Below, piece by piece: positions 26,169 through 34,506 of a stretch of DNA of 64,000 nt (its first letter is position 1; every line of letters begins with the position of its first letter). Both the position numbers and the translations under genes were made by a program. The notes beneath the pieces are model-generated. The model saw nothing but the letters and a program-made list of their open reading frames with translations. It made no database searches and was not told where the DNA came from. Origin of the DNA: CAZJYI01 sp964550025 (GTDB lineage: Bacteria; Verrucomicrobiota; Kiritimatiellia; UBA8416; CAYOBW01); NCBI GenBank assembly GCA_964550025.1, contig CAZJYI010000010.1:1-64000 (forward strand), written 5' to 3'.

Positions 26169-26419
26169 CAGTTAATGAAGCAGCATTCGGGACAAAACGT
26201 GTTGAACGGAGCCGCGTTGATCAGCGGAGACGGCTACGGGGGGTGATAGCTCCTTCTGGGGACGGCGTGTCGGGATGGCGTCGGTTGTGCGGGGGGCACG
26301 GTGTCGGGCATCAACTTAATACTTACCGCTTGGAGCGGGTTGTGGCGTTTGTCGAGCTGCCGCACTGTCCACTCCGATGTCCTAGAAGAGCTGAGGGGGC
26401 TAGCTGCGATGTCGTTGGC

Positions 26420-27149
26420 CTACGGCCTCGGCTTGCTTAATCTGTAGAAGCGGCGCATTGCAGATACCTGATCCGTTACCGTGTAATACCCACCTTCTAT
26501 CGTAGGTGTCTCGGTGACATTCCTCCACGTGCAGCTGGGAGCCAGTGTGGGTGTATACTGAAGAGTGAACCCAGGACGGTTTGTCGGCCAAAAAAGCACC
26601 GCATACCGACCGATCAACATGTAGGATAAGGTGGTGTCCGCCGAAAGATCAGCCCAGAAGAAGTGCCAGCTCCCGCCGTCCGCCTCTGTCGTCAGTCCTG
26701 TGCTGTCCTCTGCTTCGACTTGCCAGTAGTAGTTTGCGCCATCGGTATTGGGAAGCGTGTATGAGACCTGCCTGCTCGTAACGCCCGACCAGGATTCCAC
26801 CAGAATGCTGTCGTCCGTGTTGAGCGTGACATTATATGTGATGTTGCCCCCATTCGGATCCGTCGAGGCACCCCATGATAGAGTCACGTTTCGGGACGTC
26901 ACCGGGTCATTGTTCGCCGGCGCCTGTTTTGAGAACGCCGTCGGCGGCACCGCAAGATCAGCCCAGAAGAAGTGCCAGGTCCCGCCGTCCGCCTCTGTCG
27001 TCAGTCCTGTGCTGTCCTCTGCTTCGACTTGCCAGTAGTAGTTTGCGCCATCGGTATTGGGAAGCGTGTATGAGACCTGCCTGCTCGTAACGCCCGACCA
27101 GGATTCCACCAGAACGCTGTCGTCCGTGTTGAGCGTAACGTTATATGTG
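26420..27149 (-). pseudogene. FN3-like repeat protein, 5' end missing at a breakpoint
   Basis: The open frame gives about 240 residues: the end of one FN3-like module, one complete module and a C-terminal domain. The modules share the segments SWSGVTSRQVSYTLPNTDG and NYYWQVEAEDSTGLTTEADG and repeat with a 309-bp (103-residue) period, nearly identical in DNA (26646-26846 versus 26955-27149). The final ~70 residues (LSYMLIGRYAVLFWPTNRPG, MRRFYRLSKP) resemble secretion or sorting tails of surface proteins. The frame has no start: homology to the upstream module ends abruptly at 27149, where DUF218 coding sequence begins. It is either a recombination product or a chimeric join. Confidence 0.6.
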
Positions 27150-27672
27150 CTGACGGCCAGGCACGCATTCCGAGTCCGTGCGCCATTCGCATCGCGCGCC
27201 GCATGTGCAGTGGGTCGCTCACGATGAGAAAGGTCTCCATGTCCTCACGCTCCGCGACTGTCGCGGCGTATGCCAGGTTCTCCCGTGTTGTGCGCGAGAC
27301 GGGCTCGACGAGGATGTCCTGCGCAGGCACGCCGCGGCTGATAGCGTAGTCCCGCGCGGCTTCCGCGAGAGAGACGGCTTCTTCCGCCATTTTCCCACCG
27401 GTGAAGACCAGCTTGGAGACTCTACCGGATTTGTGCAGGGCGATGCCGTGGTTGATGCGGTCGGCGAAAGCGGGGGAGGGCTTGCTGTTCCAAGTGGCCA
27501 GACCGAGCACGATGGCCGCGTCGGCGTGTCGGTCGGTCGTGCCGTCGAAAACCGCAATGCGCCACGCCGTCCAGCCTGCGTGGATTGCCAGGCATACGAT
27601 GGCCGCAAGAGCAGTCCGGAGTGCTCTTTTCCTCACCGGCGGTCTCGTGGCGCACGTCACACTCACTCCCAT
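27150..27672 (-). pseudogene. YdcF-like DUF218 membrane protein, 3' truncated
   Basis: About 174 residues of a DUF218 (YdcF/SanA-type) protein. A membrane helix near the N-terminus (LRTALAAIVCLAIHAGWTAW) is followed by HADAAIVLGLAT, RINHGIALHKSGRVSKLVFTGG, AARDYAISRGVPAQDILVEPVSRTTRENL and IVSDPLHMRRAMRMAHGLGM, all family hallmarks. The similarity stops at 27149; the rest of the open frame is an out-of-frame reading of the FN3 repeat, so the natural C-terminus is lost. The start is the ATG at 27672, which touches AAGGAGG; a GTG two codons in is better spaced. Confidence 0.65.
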
Positions 27673-27766
27673 CCTCCTTGCCGTGGGGACGCCCTCACGG
27701 GCGCACTACGAACCGAGACACACGGGAGACAGCGGAACGGCAGTTCCCGGGGCCATTTCTGCTGCG

Positions 27767-28066
27767 CTACCTGGTCTTCCCGTACTCTCCGACCGGCACG
27801 GCGATGTCTTCGCACCCGTTCCAAATCAGCGTCATGTCCGGGCGCGCCGGGGGGCCGAGATGGTGAGAGCTCTCGTGGACCAGCGGCGCAGTCTCATGAA
27901 CGTGACGCCCCGTCGTGAAAACCTCGTGCACGGTAGCTGGCTCCATGAGGTTGGTCTCCAGCGCCAGGAACTCCAATTGCAGCCGTAGATCATCGTCTAC
28001 GGTGAGTTCGTCGGGAATCCGCCGTGAGACCTGGACGGTCTCTTCCTCCGCTTCAATCGTCCACAC
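27767..28066 (-). CDS. Hypothetical protein, acidic, about 100 residues
   Basis: A 99-residue open frame starting at GTG 28066. The composition is protein-like (VSRRIPDELTVDDDLRLQLEFLALETNLMEP; ARPDMTLIWNGCEDIAVPVGE) and the frame is open a further ~18 codons upstream without another good start. It follows the PIN gene on the same strand by about 60 bases. I recognise no family. It might be a truncated gene, since the region holds other breakpoints. Confidence 0.4.
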   Translation of the reverse strand: MWTIEAEEETVQVSRRIPDELTVDDDLRLQLEFLALETNLMEPATVHEVFTTGRHVHETAPLVHESSHHLGPPARPDMTLIWNGCEDIAVPVGEYGKTR

Positions 28067-28125
28067 CCGTCTTGTCTCGTCGACCGTCAGAACGCAGTCG
28101 TGCGCCTGCAGGACGACACGTCACA

Positions 28126-28551
28126 TCAAGTGGCCAGGACCCGGAGGAGTCCGGATTCCGCGTATGCGAGGATCGCCTTGTCAGCCGTCACAAGCGTTCC
28201 CCCGAACGAGCGGGCAGTGGCAACGATGATGCGATCGGCAGGATCCCCATGGAATGGGCCGGGAAGACGCGTACTGGAGACGGCTATCTCGGGCGTGAAC
28301 GGAACCAGAGAGATTCCCGGCGCGCCCAAGGCATTTCGCACCCACGTGCCGCAGTCCTCGTCGAAAGTGACTCTCCCCTTCGCTTCAAGCATACCCACCT
28401 CCCATACCGAGATTGCCGACACAAACAGGTTTCCATCTCTGGCGGCGCTCTCGATGTGCTTTCGGGCGGCTATCTTGAGATCCGAGACACCTTCCGTGAG
28501 CCAGACCCAAACGTGCGTATCCAGAACCAGCTTGCGGCGGCGCTCAGGCAT
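28126..28551 (-). CDS. PIN-domain toxin (type II TA)
   Basis: A 141-residue PIN nuclease of the kind paired with Phd/YefM antitoxins. LVLDTHVWVWL gives the first acid with the DTHVWVW signature of this subgroup, SVWEVGML the second, PADRIIVATA the third and LVTADKAIL the fourth, so the active site is complete. The start at 28551 overlaps the antitoxin gene by 8 bases; an upstream in-frame start at 28605 would run deep into the antitoxin and is less likely. Confidence 0.85.
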   Translation of the reverse strand: MPERRRKLVLDTHVWVWLTEGVSDLKIAARKHIESAARDGNLFVSAISVWEVGMLEAKGRVTFDEDCGTWVRNALGAPGISLVPFTPEIAVSSTRLPGPFHGDPADRIIVATARSFGGTLVTADKAILAYAESGLLRVLAT

Positions 28552-28774
28552 CTGCGTTCCAGCTTTCTCCAGTGGGTGCAACGATATCTCCGTTGATCCG
28601 GGCATGACCCTTTAGAAAGCCAAAGACCGGAACCGGCTCCTCGTCTTCTACAGGCACAAGTCGCGCCACGGGCTTGCCCCGTTTCGTTATGGTGAAGACG
28701 CAACGGCGCTGTTTCACCTGGTCCATCAGGTTCAGGCAGTGTGTCTTGAACTCTCCGGCTGCAATTTGCATCAT
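28544..28774 (-). CDS. Phd/YefM-family antitoxin
   Basis: A 76-residue antitoxin: MQIAAGEFKTHCLNLMDQVKQRR is the Phd DNA-binding N-terminus, followed by FTITKRGKPVARLVPVED, the diagnostic strand pair. The C-terminal tail would wrap the toxin. It is the first gene of the pair and overlaps the PIN gene. Two adjacent ATGs (28774 and 28771) are possible starts. A short palindrome-like stretch upstream (CCATAGTCATATAAG-like) could be the operator. Confidence 0.82.
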   Translation of the reverse strand: MMQIAAGEFKTHCLNLMDQVKQRRCVFTITKRGKPVARLVPVEDEEPVPVFGFLKGHARINGDIVAPTGESWNADA

Positions 28775-28890
28775 TGGCTCCTTATATGACTATGGACATT
28801 CAACCATAGTCATGTCCGAATCGCAAGTCGCAAATGAAGGGGCCCTCCGGTGGCTGCGGCCGTGCTGCGGCGTTCCTGCGGGAGCCTGTA

Positions 28891-30066
28891 CTACAGCATG
28901 TTCTTCGCACCGACCTCCTCGAACTTCGGTGCGAGGGCGGCCACGGAATCCGGGGCGCACACCACGATCAGCTTGTGGTTGGTCTCGCGGCAGAGGAACA
29001 GGAGCTCTTCGAGGCGTTCCGCGGGAATCGGCTCGTCCAGGTCCCAGACGATGTTGACCGTTCTGCGAGCCGAGGCGCGTACGGCATGTCGGCGGATAAG
29101 GAAACGCTCGAAACCGGCCAGCCAGCGGCGCGAGAGATCCAGACCCTCCACGACGAAACAGTATCGCCCGAACCACGCCGACTCGAAAACCCACGGTCCC
29201 GTGAAGGGTTCTCCGTCAGCCGAACAGAGGATCTTACGCAAGCGCCGCAGCGGGCAACCGCACAGGGACAGGCGCGGCAAGGTGTTGCGTGACCACGGAT
29301 CAGACGGCCCGAAGTAGACGAAGGTCTCGCCCCTGCGAACGGCTTGCTCCAGGCATTTCTCGATGCGGTGTCGGGTGCCCGCGCCGAGACACACCGAGTG
29401 CGGTTTCGGGAAAGCCGACTCGAGCCACGGCGAGGCGAGCGGAAGCGGGAAGTAGGCGTCGAAGGTGCTGTTCAGGCGACGCAGGTAGTCGAGCACCACG
29501 GCAAGCAGCGCAAGCCATAGGATACACCGGGCGCAGAACAGGTTTACCTTGTCGTAGCGATTCGCCCTGTGCACGTCGTCGGCTTTCATCATCCGGTACG
29601 CCGGCTCTTCCTCTTCTTCTCCCTGCGGTTTCAGTTCGACGCCCGCGACCTCGTTGCTGACCGCCTTGCCCGCTTCCCGCTCGACTTTTCCCTGGGAGCG
29701 ATACGTGTATTTCCTGGCCTCGATTTCGGCGGCGTCCATGGCGGCATTGGTGAGAACCAGTTCCGGACTGGCCAGGTCGCTGGTGACGTTCGTCCCGGAT
29801 TCCTCGTCGGCAAGGATCCGCCCGAGCTCGCGGCCCGCCTGGATCTCGTCGCTCTGGTCGTAACGGATCAGGTTGACGTGGTGCGAATTGATTTTCGCCA
29901 GCAGGAGCCCTACGACGGCGATGCCCAGCGCCCTCCAGCAATGGCGCGTCTTGTGCTCGCGGCGCCTGGCCGTCGCCAGAACATAGAGACTTGTCAGCCA
30001 CACGACGATCGACAGGACGCCCGTCGGCCCGAAGTACGCCCACAGCTTTGTGACAAAGAAGGTCAT
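28891..30066 (-). CDS. Membrane protein, last gene of the ExbBD/DUF4159 set
   Basis: A 391-residue protein with an N-terminal membrane helix (FGPTGVLSIVVWLTSLYVLAT), a second (WRALGIAVVGLLLA), an acidic loop of ~110 residues (EEEEEP) that would face the periplasm, a third helix (ILWLALLAVVLDYL) and a cytoplasmic C-terminal domain of ~190 residues. That domain contains ETFVYFGPSDPWS, RTVNIVWDLDEPIP and HKLIVVCAPDSVAAL, an alternating strand-helix pattern like a Rossmann domain. The ATG overlaps the DUF4159 stop by four bases, so the two are co-translated. No family recognised. Its place in the operon suggests an inner-membrane partner of the motor. Confidence 0.7.
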   Translation of the reverse strand: MTFFVTKLWAYFGPTGVLSIVVWLTSLYVLATARRREHKTRHCWRALGIAVVGLLLAKINSHHVNLIRYDQSDEIQAGRELGRILADEESGTNVTSDLASPELVLTNAAMDAAEIEARKYTYRSQGKVEREAGKAVSNEVAGVELKPQGEEEEEPAYRMMKADDVHRANRYDKVNLFCARCILWLALLAVVLDYLRRLNSTFDAYFPLPLASPWLESAFPKPHSVCLGAGTRHRIEKCLEQAVRRGETFVYFGPSDPWSRNTLPRLSLCGCPLRRLRKILCSADGEPFTGPWVFESAWFGRYCFVVEGLDLSRRWLAGFERFLIRRHAVRASARRTVNIVWDLDEPIPAERLEELLFLCRETNHKLIVVCAPDSVAALAPKFEEVGAKNML

Positions 30067-31673
30067 TTTCTGTACTTCCGGGTTTCCTCAAAGTAGCGCA
30101 TAAACGAGTAGTACACCACGTTCACGCCGACCTGGTGCGCCTTCTTGGCCAGGGCGGGATCCATCCCGGAGTGGCCCGTCTTCCAGGCGTCGTTGATGTC
30201 GCCCGGGTGGTAGAAGACGACCCACCGGTTCTTGAACTTCACGCCCATCGCCTGGTTTCCACCGTGGTGCCACAAGGGCGGCGCGCCGTTGGCGAAGGCA
30301 AACGGGATCTGGAAGATCGGGTCGTCATCCGGGATCGGTATGAGCGGGTTGCCGGGAAAGACCCTTCGGACCAGGGAACGGAAGTTCCTGTCCCAGTGTC
30401 CGCTGCCCGCGTCGGCAAACAGCAGGCTGCCTTCCTGCAGGAAGGTCCGCAGAACCTTCACGTCGCTCTCCGACACATGGATATGGGCGGACCCGGTGAT
30501 GTACACAAAGGGCGGCGCCTGGCCCTTGGGGTACTTCTTCAGCAGGCGGATCGGGTGGCTTTCAGACTTCGTCGCCGTCTTCATGCCGCCGCTCATCTTC
30601 CGGAAGGCCTTGAGGAAATTCCTGTCGGCGCCGGATGCTTCGTCCATGCCGTCGTCCCAATCGGGGCCGCGGTACTCGAGCCGGATGAAGCGCACGATGC
30701 CGTCCTTGAAGCCGTCCTGCCATCCGGGCTGCTTGGCATCCCCGTCGCCCAACTGGCCGAACATGGCGTTGGGGTCGGACTGGTAGGTAACGCGCGACAG
30801 TTCCTCCACCTGGTCGTTCAGATCGGATTCGTCCAGCTCAGGCGCACGCAGCACAATCTTCGAGTTCGGATTCAGAAGGAACTTCTTCTTTTTCTTCGGC
30901 TTCTTCTTCACCACCTGGACGGTCGTGACCTTCGGTTTGCCGCCACCCCACGGCGGGCGGTACGGATCGACGCAACCGCCGAGGCGCAGGAGCCAGGGCA
31001 GAATCACGATGAGGAACAAGTGCGCCCAGACACTCGTGAACGCGCTCTTGCGAAACGCCGGATCGCGGCCGTGTGTCCGGATGTTCTCCAGTATCCGGTC
31101 GCCGGGCGCGGGGTCTTCCCCGGGCACGTCCGCGTACGCGCGAATCGTTCCGGCGCGCCACGACACGACGTGCAGCCAGGCAACGGCCAGAACTACGCAG
31201 GCGGGAATCCAGAGGAGGTTGTAGCGCCAGAAGAATACCTCTACGGAGTAGATGTCCGCCCCGCCCAGCGATTCGAGCCCGGACGCCTCGATTCGCCCGG
31301 TCACGTTCATCACGGCGTAAGCGTAAAGGCCGAAGAGCAGGTATGCGACGAAGTAGGACCTTCGTACGAAGGCGAGAGCGGAGGGTCTGCGAATGAACCC
31401 GGCGAGGGACGCGAACAGGAAATGCACCGCGCCCCCCCCGGCCACGACGGCGACCAGGAGCCAGACAAACGGCGGCGAGGCAGGAAGGACGTCGCGCAGC
31501 TCCGGGAATTTCCGCAGGAGCTCCGGATAGTGGTAGAAACCGAGACCAACCGCACACCGGAAGGTGACCGCCCCAAGCAACCCCAGCGGGAAGCATAGGA
31601 GCGACGGCGTCAGTCTCCAAGAGAGAGAAGACCTGTCGCGCCGGGTCGGAGGTTTAGAGTTCGGCAATGCCAT
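30063..31673 (-). CDS. Membrane-anchored DUF4159 protein
   Basis: A 536-residue protein. Four or five N-terminal membrane helices (PSLLCFPLGLLGAVTF, FVWLLVAVVAGGGAVHFLFASLA, YFVAYLLFGLYAYAVM, LLWIPACVVLAVAWLHVVSW, HLFLIVILPWLLRLGG) are followed by a lysine-rich linker (KKKPKKKKKF) and a C-terminal DUF4159 domain (RFIRLEYRGPDWDDGM, PPFVYITGSAHIHVSESDVKVLRTFLQEGSLLFADAGSG, WVVFYHPGDINDAWKTG). DUF4159 is a class I glutamine-amidotransferase-like fold without a proven activity, often encoded near MoxR/CoxE and VWA genes. Here it is with ExbB/ExbD instead. A glycine-rich flavodoxin-type core is visible but no cysteine nucleophile. Confidence 0.82.
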   Translation of the reverse strand: MALPNSKPPTRRDRSSLSWRLTPSLLCFPLGLLGAVTFRCAVGLGFYHYPELLRKFPELRDVLPASPPFVWLLVAVVAGGGAVHFLFASLAGFIRRPSALAFVRRSYFVAYLLFGLYAYAVMNVTGRIEASGLESLGGADIYSVEVFFWRYNLLWIPACVVLAVAWLHVVSWRAGTIRAYADVPGEDPAPGDRILENIRTHGRDPAFRKSAFTSVWAHLFLIVILPWLLRLGGCVDPYRPPWGGGKPKVTTVQVVKKKPKKKKKFLLNPNSKIVLRAPELDESDLNDQVEELSRVTYQSDPNAMFGQLGDGDAKQPGWQDGFKDGIVRFIRLEYRGPDWDDGMDEASGADRNFLKAFRKMSGGMKTATKSESHPIRLLKKYPKGQAPPFVYITGSAHIHVSESDVKVLRTFLQEGSLLFADAGSGHWDRNFRSLVRRVFPGNPLIPIPDDDPIFQIPFAFANGAPPLWHHGGNQAMGVKFKNRWVVFYHPGDINDAWKTGHSGMDPALAKKAHQVGVNVVYYSFMRYFEETRKYRK

Positions 31674-31708
31674 TCTGGATCAGTACGAGTTACACTAGAC
31701 TGTCAATA

Positions 31709-31917
31709 GGGCCAACGGCCCGACACAAGCCAGCCCAGCCCGGAAGGGCTGGGGTGACGATGAAAAACAACACCCAAGGGCTGTAAGCCCGACACAAATC
31801 CTGTGCGGGTGACCTGTGTCGGGCCTACAGCCCTCCAATCGCTATTGTACGATCCTGTCCCCAGGGCTCATCGCCCTGGGCTGGCCTGTGACGGGGCCTA
31901 CAGCCCTTGGCCCCGGC
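31709..31917. repeat. Cluster of GGGCTGTA/GCCCGACACA palindromes inside the operon
   Basis: Five hairpin-forming units lie in 209 bases: GGGCCAACGGCCCGACACAA (31709), AAGGGCTGTAAGCCCGACAC (31778), the inverted TGTGTCGGGCCTACAGCCCT (from ~31816), CCCAGGGCTCATCGCCCTGG (~31861) and GGGGCCTACAGCCCTTGG (~31894). The second and third units form a long inverted repeat. They fill the 284-base space between the DUF4159 and TonB/TolA-position genes. Confidence 0.75.
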
Positions 31918-31957
31918 GCACAGAATCCCGTCTCCCTGCATGCGTGACTACTGGCTG

Positions 31958-32413
31958 TCAGTTTGTATCCTCCAGCGAGATTCCCAATCCGTCCGGGGTC
32001 GGCGCCTTGGGGATCTCGTCCGGCGTGGCCGCTTCCGTAATAGCCTTCACGACAGGTTTGTCCCCGTGCTTCTCCACGAGCTCTTTGTCACTGGTACCGG
32101 TGTTCTGCGTCTTCGGCTTCTCGCCCTCGGGCGTTTCGGCCGTAGCGCCCCGGCTGGTTGCGGCCGGCGTTGCACGGCGGGAGCGGGGCGTCTTGTCTGC
32201 CTCCGCCGCCTCACGCTCCTCCGCCTCTTCCAGTGCCTTGCCGGCTTCGGGGTCTATCCAGTTGTAGTAGATGTACCTGGTTGAGAACGCCCCGATCACC
32301 CCGACGTGAATCAAGATCGCCAGGATCACGCAACGGACCACCTTGCCCCGTGCGAACGGTTCGAGCAGTTTCTGCGGCGCAAGCCGCTCCATGTCATTGC
32401 CTGTATCAGACAT
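31958..32413 (-). CDS. Single-TM protein in TonB/TolA position
   Basis: A 151-residue protein: a short cytoplasmic N-terminus, one membrane helix (VVRCVILAILIHVGVIGAF), then a charged Ala/Glu/Lys/Pro/Thr-rich periplasmic region (EEAEEREAAEADKTPRS, TPAATSRGATAETPEGEKPKTQN). The layout and its place directly after two ExbD genes match TonB or TolA, but the recognisable TonB C-terminal domain is absent. The ATG at 32413 follows GGAGG by nine bases. It may transmit motor movement to an unknown partner. Confidence 0.6.
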   Translation of the reverse strand: MSDTGNDMERLAPQKLLEPFARGKVVRCVILAILIHVGVIGAFSTRYIYYNWIDPEAGKALEEAEEREAAEADKTPRSRRATPAATSRGATAETPEGEKPKTQNTGTSDKELVEKHGDKPVVKAITEAATPDEIPKAPTPDGLGISLEDTN

Positions 32414-32463
32414 AATCCGTATCCTCCAATTATCCCAAATCCGGCAGATGGATAGCCACATAA

Positions 32464-32574
32464 GTCACAAAACGCACAAAAGACCCACTTGGACAGGCAT
32501 GCATGTGCGTCATTCGGCTGGGTGACTCACCCCGCGTCCTCTCCTCCCTCTGTGACTTCTGTGCCTTTTGTGGC
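32464..32574. repeat. GTCACAAAACGCACAAAAG inverted mini-repeat
   Basis: GTCACAAAACGCACAAAAG at 32464-32482 pairs with the GACTTCTGTGCCTTTTGTGG segment at 32553-32573 (16 of 19 positions complementary). It occupies the space between the TonB/TolA-position gene and the second ExbD gene. Confidence 0.5.
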
Positions 32575-32592
32575 CGACTCTCCTTTCCGGGG

Positions 32593-33021
32593 TCATTCCT
32601 CGGCGCCGACGGGTTCTCCCTCTTTGCCAACCAGTCCCAACAGACCGCCGGCCTTGACGATCGCATCGATCGCGGGTTCGAACGTCTCGTTCGGCACCGA
32701 TTTGTCGCAACGAAAGATCACCGTTCGTTGCTCGTCCGTCGTCCTGCCTTTGAGCAGCATCTCCATCTGCGATTCCAGGGCGTCCACGTCGTAGAGTTTC
32801 TTTCCCTGGAGAAAGCAGGCGCCGCCGGCATCGATCGTTACCGTGATCTGCGCGTTTATGGACTCGTGGATGTCCAGCGAGCGCGGCGGCTTGATCTGGT
32901 GGCGCTCGCGCGAGATCCGGCTGGCCACCATGAAGAAGATGATCAGCAGGAACGCGATATCCCCCATGCTTGCGATGGGGACGATGATCAGGCTCTTCTT
33001 CCGCTTTCGACGCTTCTTCAT
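32593..33021 (-). CDS. ExbD/TolR family protein (second copy)
   Basis: A 142-residue biopolymer transport protein: basic cytoplasmic start (MKKRRKRKK), one membrane helix with the motor aspartate (VPIASMGDIAFLLIIFFMVASRI) and a periplasmic domain (AQITVTIDAGGACFLQGKKL, RTVIFRCDKSVPNETFEPAIDAI). The aspartate in this helix conducts protons with ExbB/TolQ. The ATG overlaps the stop of the first ExbD gene by one base (TGATG). Two different ExbD proteins in one operon suggest a heteromeric stator peg. Confidence 0.88.
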   Translation of the reverse strand: MKKRRKRKKSLIIVPIASMGDIAFLLIIFFMVASRISRERHQIKPPRSLDIHESINAQITVTIDAGGACFLQGKKLYDVDALESQMEMLLKGRTTDEQRTVIFRCDKSVPNETFEPAIDAIVKAGGLLGLVGKEGEPVGAEE

Positions 33022-33452
33022 CAATCGTCGCTTTCCTTCACGAGTGCCACGACGCCCCCGGCGCCGCTGATGGCCGTCATGACGCCGTAGTATGCCTGGT
33101 AGTCGAAGATCCCGGCCGTTTCCAGCATGACGATCCGGTCGTCACCGCGCTTCTCGTAGAGCTTCATCTCGGCCAGCCGTTGCCTGAGCGTGGTCAGGTC
33201 GACGTCGCTGTCGTTCAGCGTCATCTGCCCCTCGCTCAACTGGATAACGGTCGTTTTCTGTTCCTTTGCCTCGCTGGTCTCACCCGCAGGGATATCCGTT
33301 ATCACGCCCTTGGTCTTCATCAGGGTGGCGGCGACGAAGAAGAACACGATGAGCAGAAAGGCGATGTCCGCGAAGGAGTTCACCGGAATCTCCGGTGTGC
33401 CCTTCTTCCGCCTCGCTTTCTTCCGGCCCGTTCTTCCCGTGGCACTTCGCAT
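33021..33452 (-). CDS. ExbD/TolR family protein (first copy)
   Basis: A 143-residue ExbD/TolR protein with a very basic N-terminus, the membrane helix IPVNSFADIAFLLIVFFFVAATL containing the conserved aspartate, and a periplasmic domain (QKTTVIQLSEGQMTLNDSDVDL, LRQRLAEMKLYEKRGDDRIVMLE). It precedes and is coupled to the second ExbD. The ExbB/TolQ gene lies upstream beyond 378 bases of repeats. Confidence 0.88.
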   Translation of the reverse strand: MRSATGRTGRKKARRKKGTPEIPVNSFADIAFLLIVFFFVAATLMKTKGVITDIPAGETSEAKEQKTTVIQLSEGQMTLNDSDVDLTTLRQRLAEMKLYEKRGDDRIVMLETAGIFDYQAYYGVMTAISGAGGVVALVKESDD

Positions 33453-33527
33453 CTCTCACCTCTGCGACTTGTGTACTACAACCCGTCCGTTTCTCGTTTT
33501 CCAGGCACGATTCTGCGTGTGATTCCC

Positions 33528-33615
33528 GCCGATCCTACTCGCACTCTCTCGCTCGCCTATCCCGCGGAGCGGCTCCGCCGGATTCGCGAGAGGGACGAGT
33601 GCGAGTAGGATCGGC
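33528..33615. repeat. Perfect 19-bp-arm palindrome (GCCGATCCTACTCGCACTC)
   Basis: Arms 33528-33546 and 33597-33615 are perfectly complementary over 19 bases, with inner pairing (CTCTCTCGC/GCGAGAGGG) and a central CGCGGAGCGG. The word order matches the ATCGTAATCGCACTC elements at 20.4 and 22.8 kb with CCTAC replacing CGTAA. It sits between the ExbB and ExbD genes. Confidence 0.75.
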
Positions 33616-33699
33616 GACTTGGTTACGGCTTTTCTGCGTCGTAAAATCTGTGTGTTCCGTCCATTCCGTGCTACAACCCGTCATTCTCTTGTTCTTCTT

Positions 33700-33761
33700 G
33701 ACGGGATTCACAGGATCTACGGGATGGGAGGGGCTATCCTGTTGATCCTGTCAATCCTGTC
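33700..33761. repeat. CAGGATC / GATCCTGT mini-repeat
   Basis: ACGGGATTCACAGGATCTAC (from 33701) is answered by ATCCTGTTGATCCTGTCAATCCTGTC (33736-33761), in which the ATCCTGT word occurs three times. Such blocks are common between genes in environmental bacteria. No coding sense. Confidence 0.55.
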
Positions 33762-33830
33762 CAAATTCCCGTTTGGCTGCGGCTACGCTGCGCTATACCT
33801 TCTATGGCCAACCCCATACGGCGTCGCGTA

Positions 33831-34466
33831 TCAGGGCGATTCCGGGCTCGTCGCGAGGAACTCGAGCATCTCGGACGTGGCCTCGTCGATGTCGAGCTCG
33901 ATCTTCTCGGCCATGTTGGTGAAGATGCTGTACGGAATCACCGCTCCCAGCGCGATGATCAGTCCCGCCGCGGTCGTAATCAGCGCCTCGGCGATCCCGA
34001 TGCCGATCGAGGCCGGGTCCGACGCCTGGGCCATTGCCTCGAAGGATTTGATCATACCCAGAACGGTCCCGGTCATCCCCAGCAGCGGCGCCGCGTTGCC
34101 GACCGTCGATAGAATCCAGAGCCGCTTCTCCACGGCACTCATGCTGTGCAACGCGTAGTCCTCCATGGCCTCGCCGACCGTCAGCCGCAGGTTCTCGGCC
34201 GTGCGTTTCTCCAGCTTTCTGTAGGATTGAAGCCCGGCGAGCAGAACGGCGGCCACGGGACCGGAGGTGCTCGTGCACAACATCGCGGCCTCGGTCAGTT
34301 GCCCGCGTCTGAGGTGCTTCATGAGCTGAGCCCTGAGCGCCCTCGTGTCGATCTTGCTGTTCGCGTAGAAGGCCCACAGCCTGTCCAGGAACACGCCCAG
34401 CGAAAGCACGCTGCAGATCATCAGCGGAATCATCATCAGCTTGCCTTGTATGATGGTCTCAAGCAT
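33831..34466 (-). CDS. ExbB/TolQ/MotA family proton channel
   Basis: A 211-residue MotA/TolQ/ExbB protein: N-terminal helix (IPLMICSVLSLGVFLDRLWAFY), cytoplasmic loop (ENLRLTVGEAMEDYALHSMSAVEKRLW) and the two C-terminal helices with the family signature (LSTVGNAAPLLGMTGTVLGMIKSFEAMA, EALITTAAGLIIALGAVIPYSIF). With ExbD it forms a proton-driven stator. The ATG at 34466 follows AAGGAG. Its length is typical of ExbB/TolQ. Confidence 0.9.
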   Translation of the reverse strand: MLETIIQGKLMMIPLMICSVLSLGVFLDRLWAFYANSKIDTRALRAQLMKHLRRGQLTEAAMLCTSTSGPVAAVLLAGLQSYRKLEKRTAENLRLTVGEAMEDYALHSMSAVEKRLWILSTVGNAAPLLGMTGTVLGMIKSFEAMAQASDPASIGIGIAEALITTAAGLIIALGAVIPYSIFTNMAEKIELDIDEATSEMLEFLATSPESP

Positions 34467-34506
34467 AGCTTCTCCTTGTCATTGTCAATCCGTTTTCGCC
34501 CCCGGT

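Noticed and set aside
31958..32413. Naming the single-TM protein tonB or tolA
   Set aside because: Position and topology fit, but the TonB C-terminal domain is not visible and the sequence is too short for TolA.
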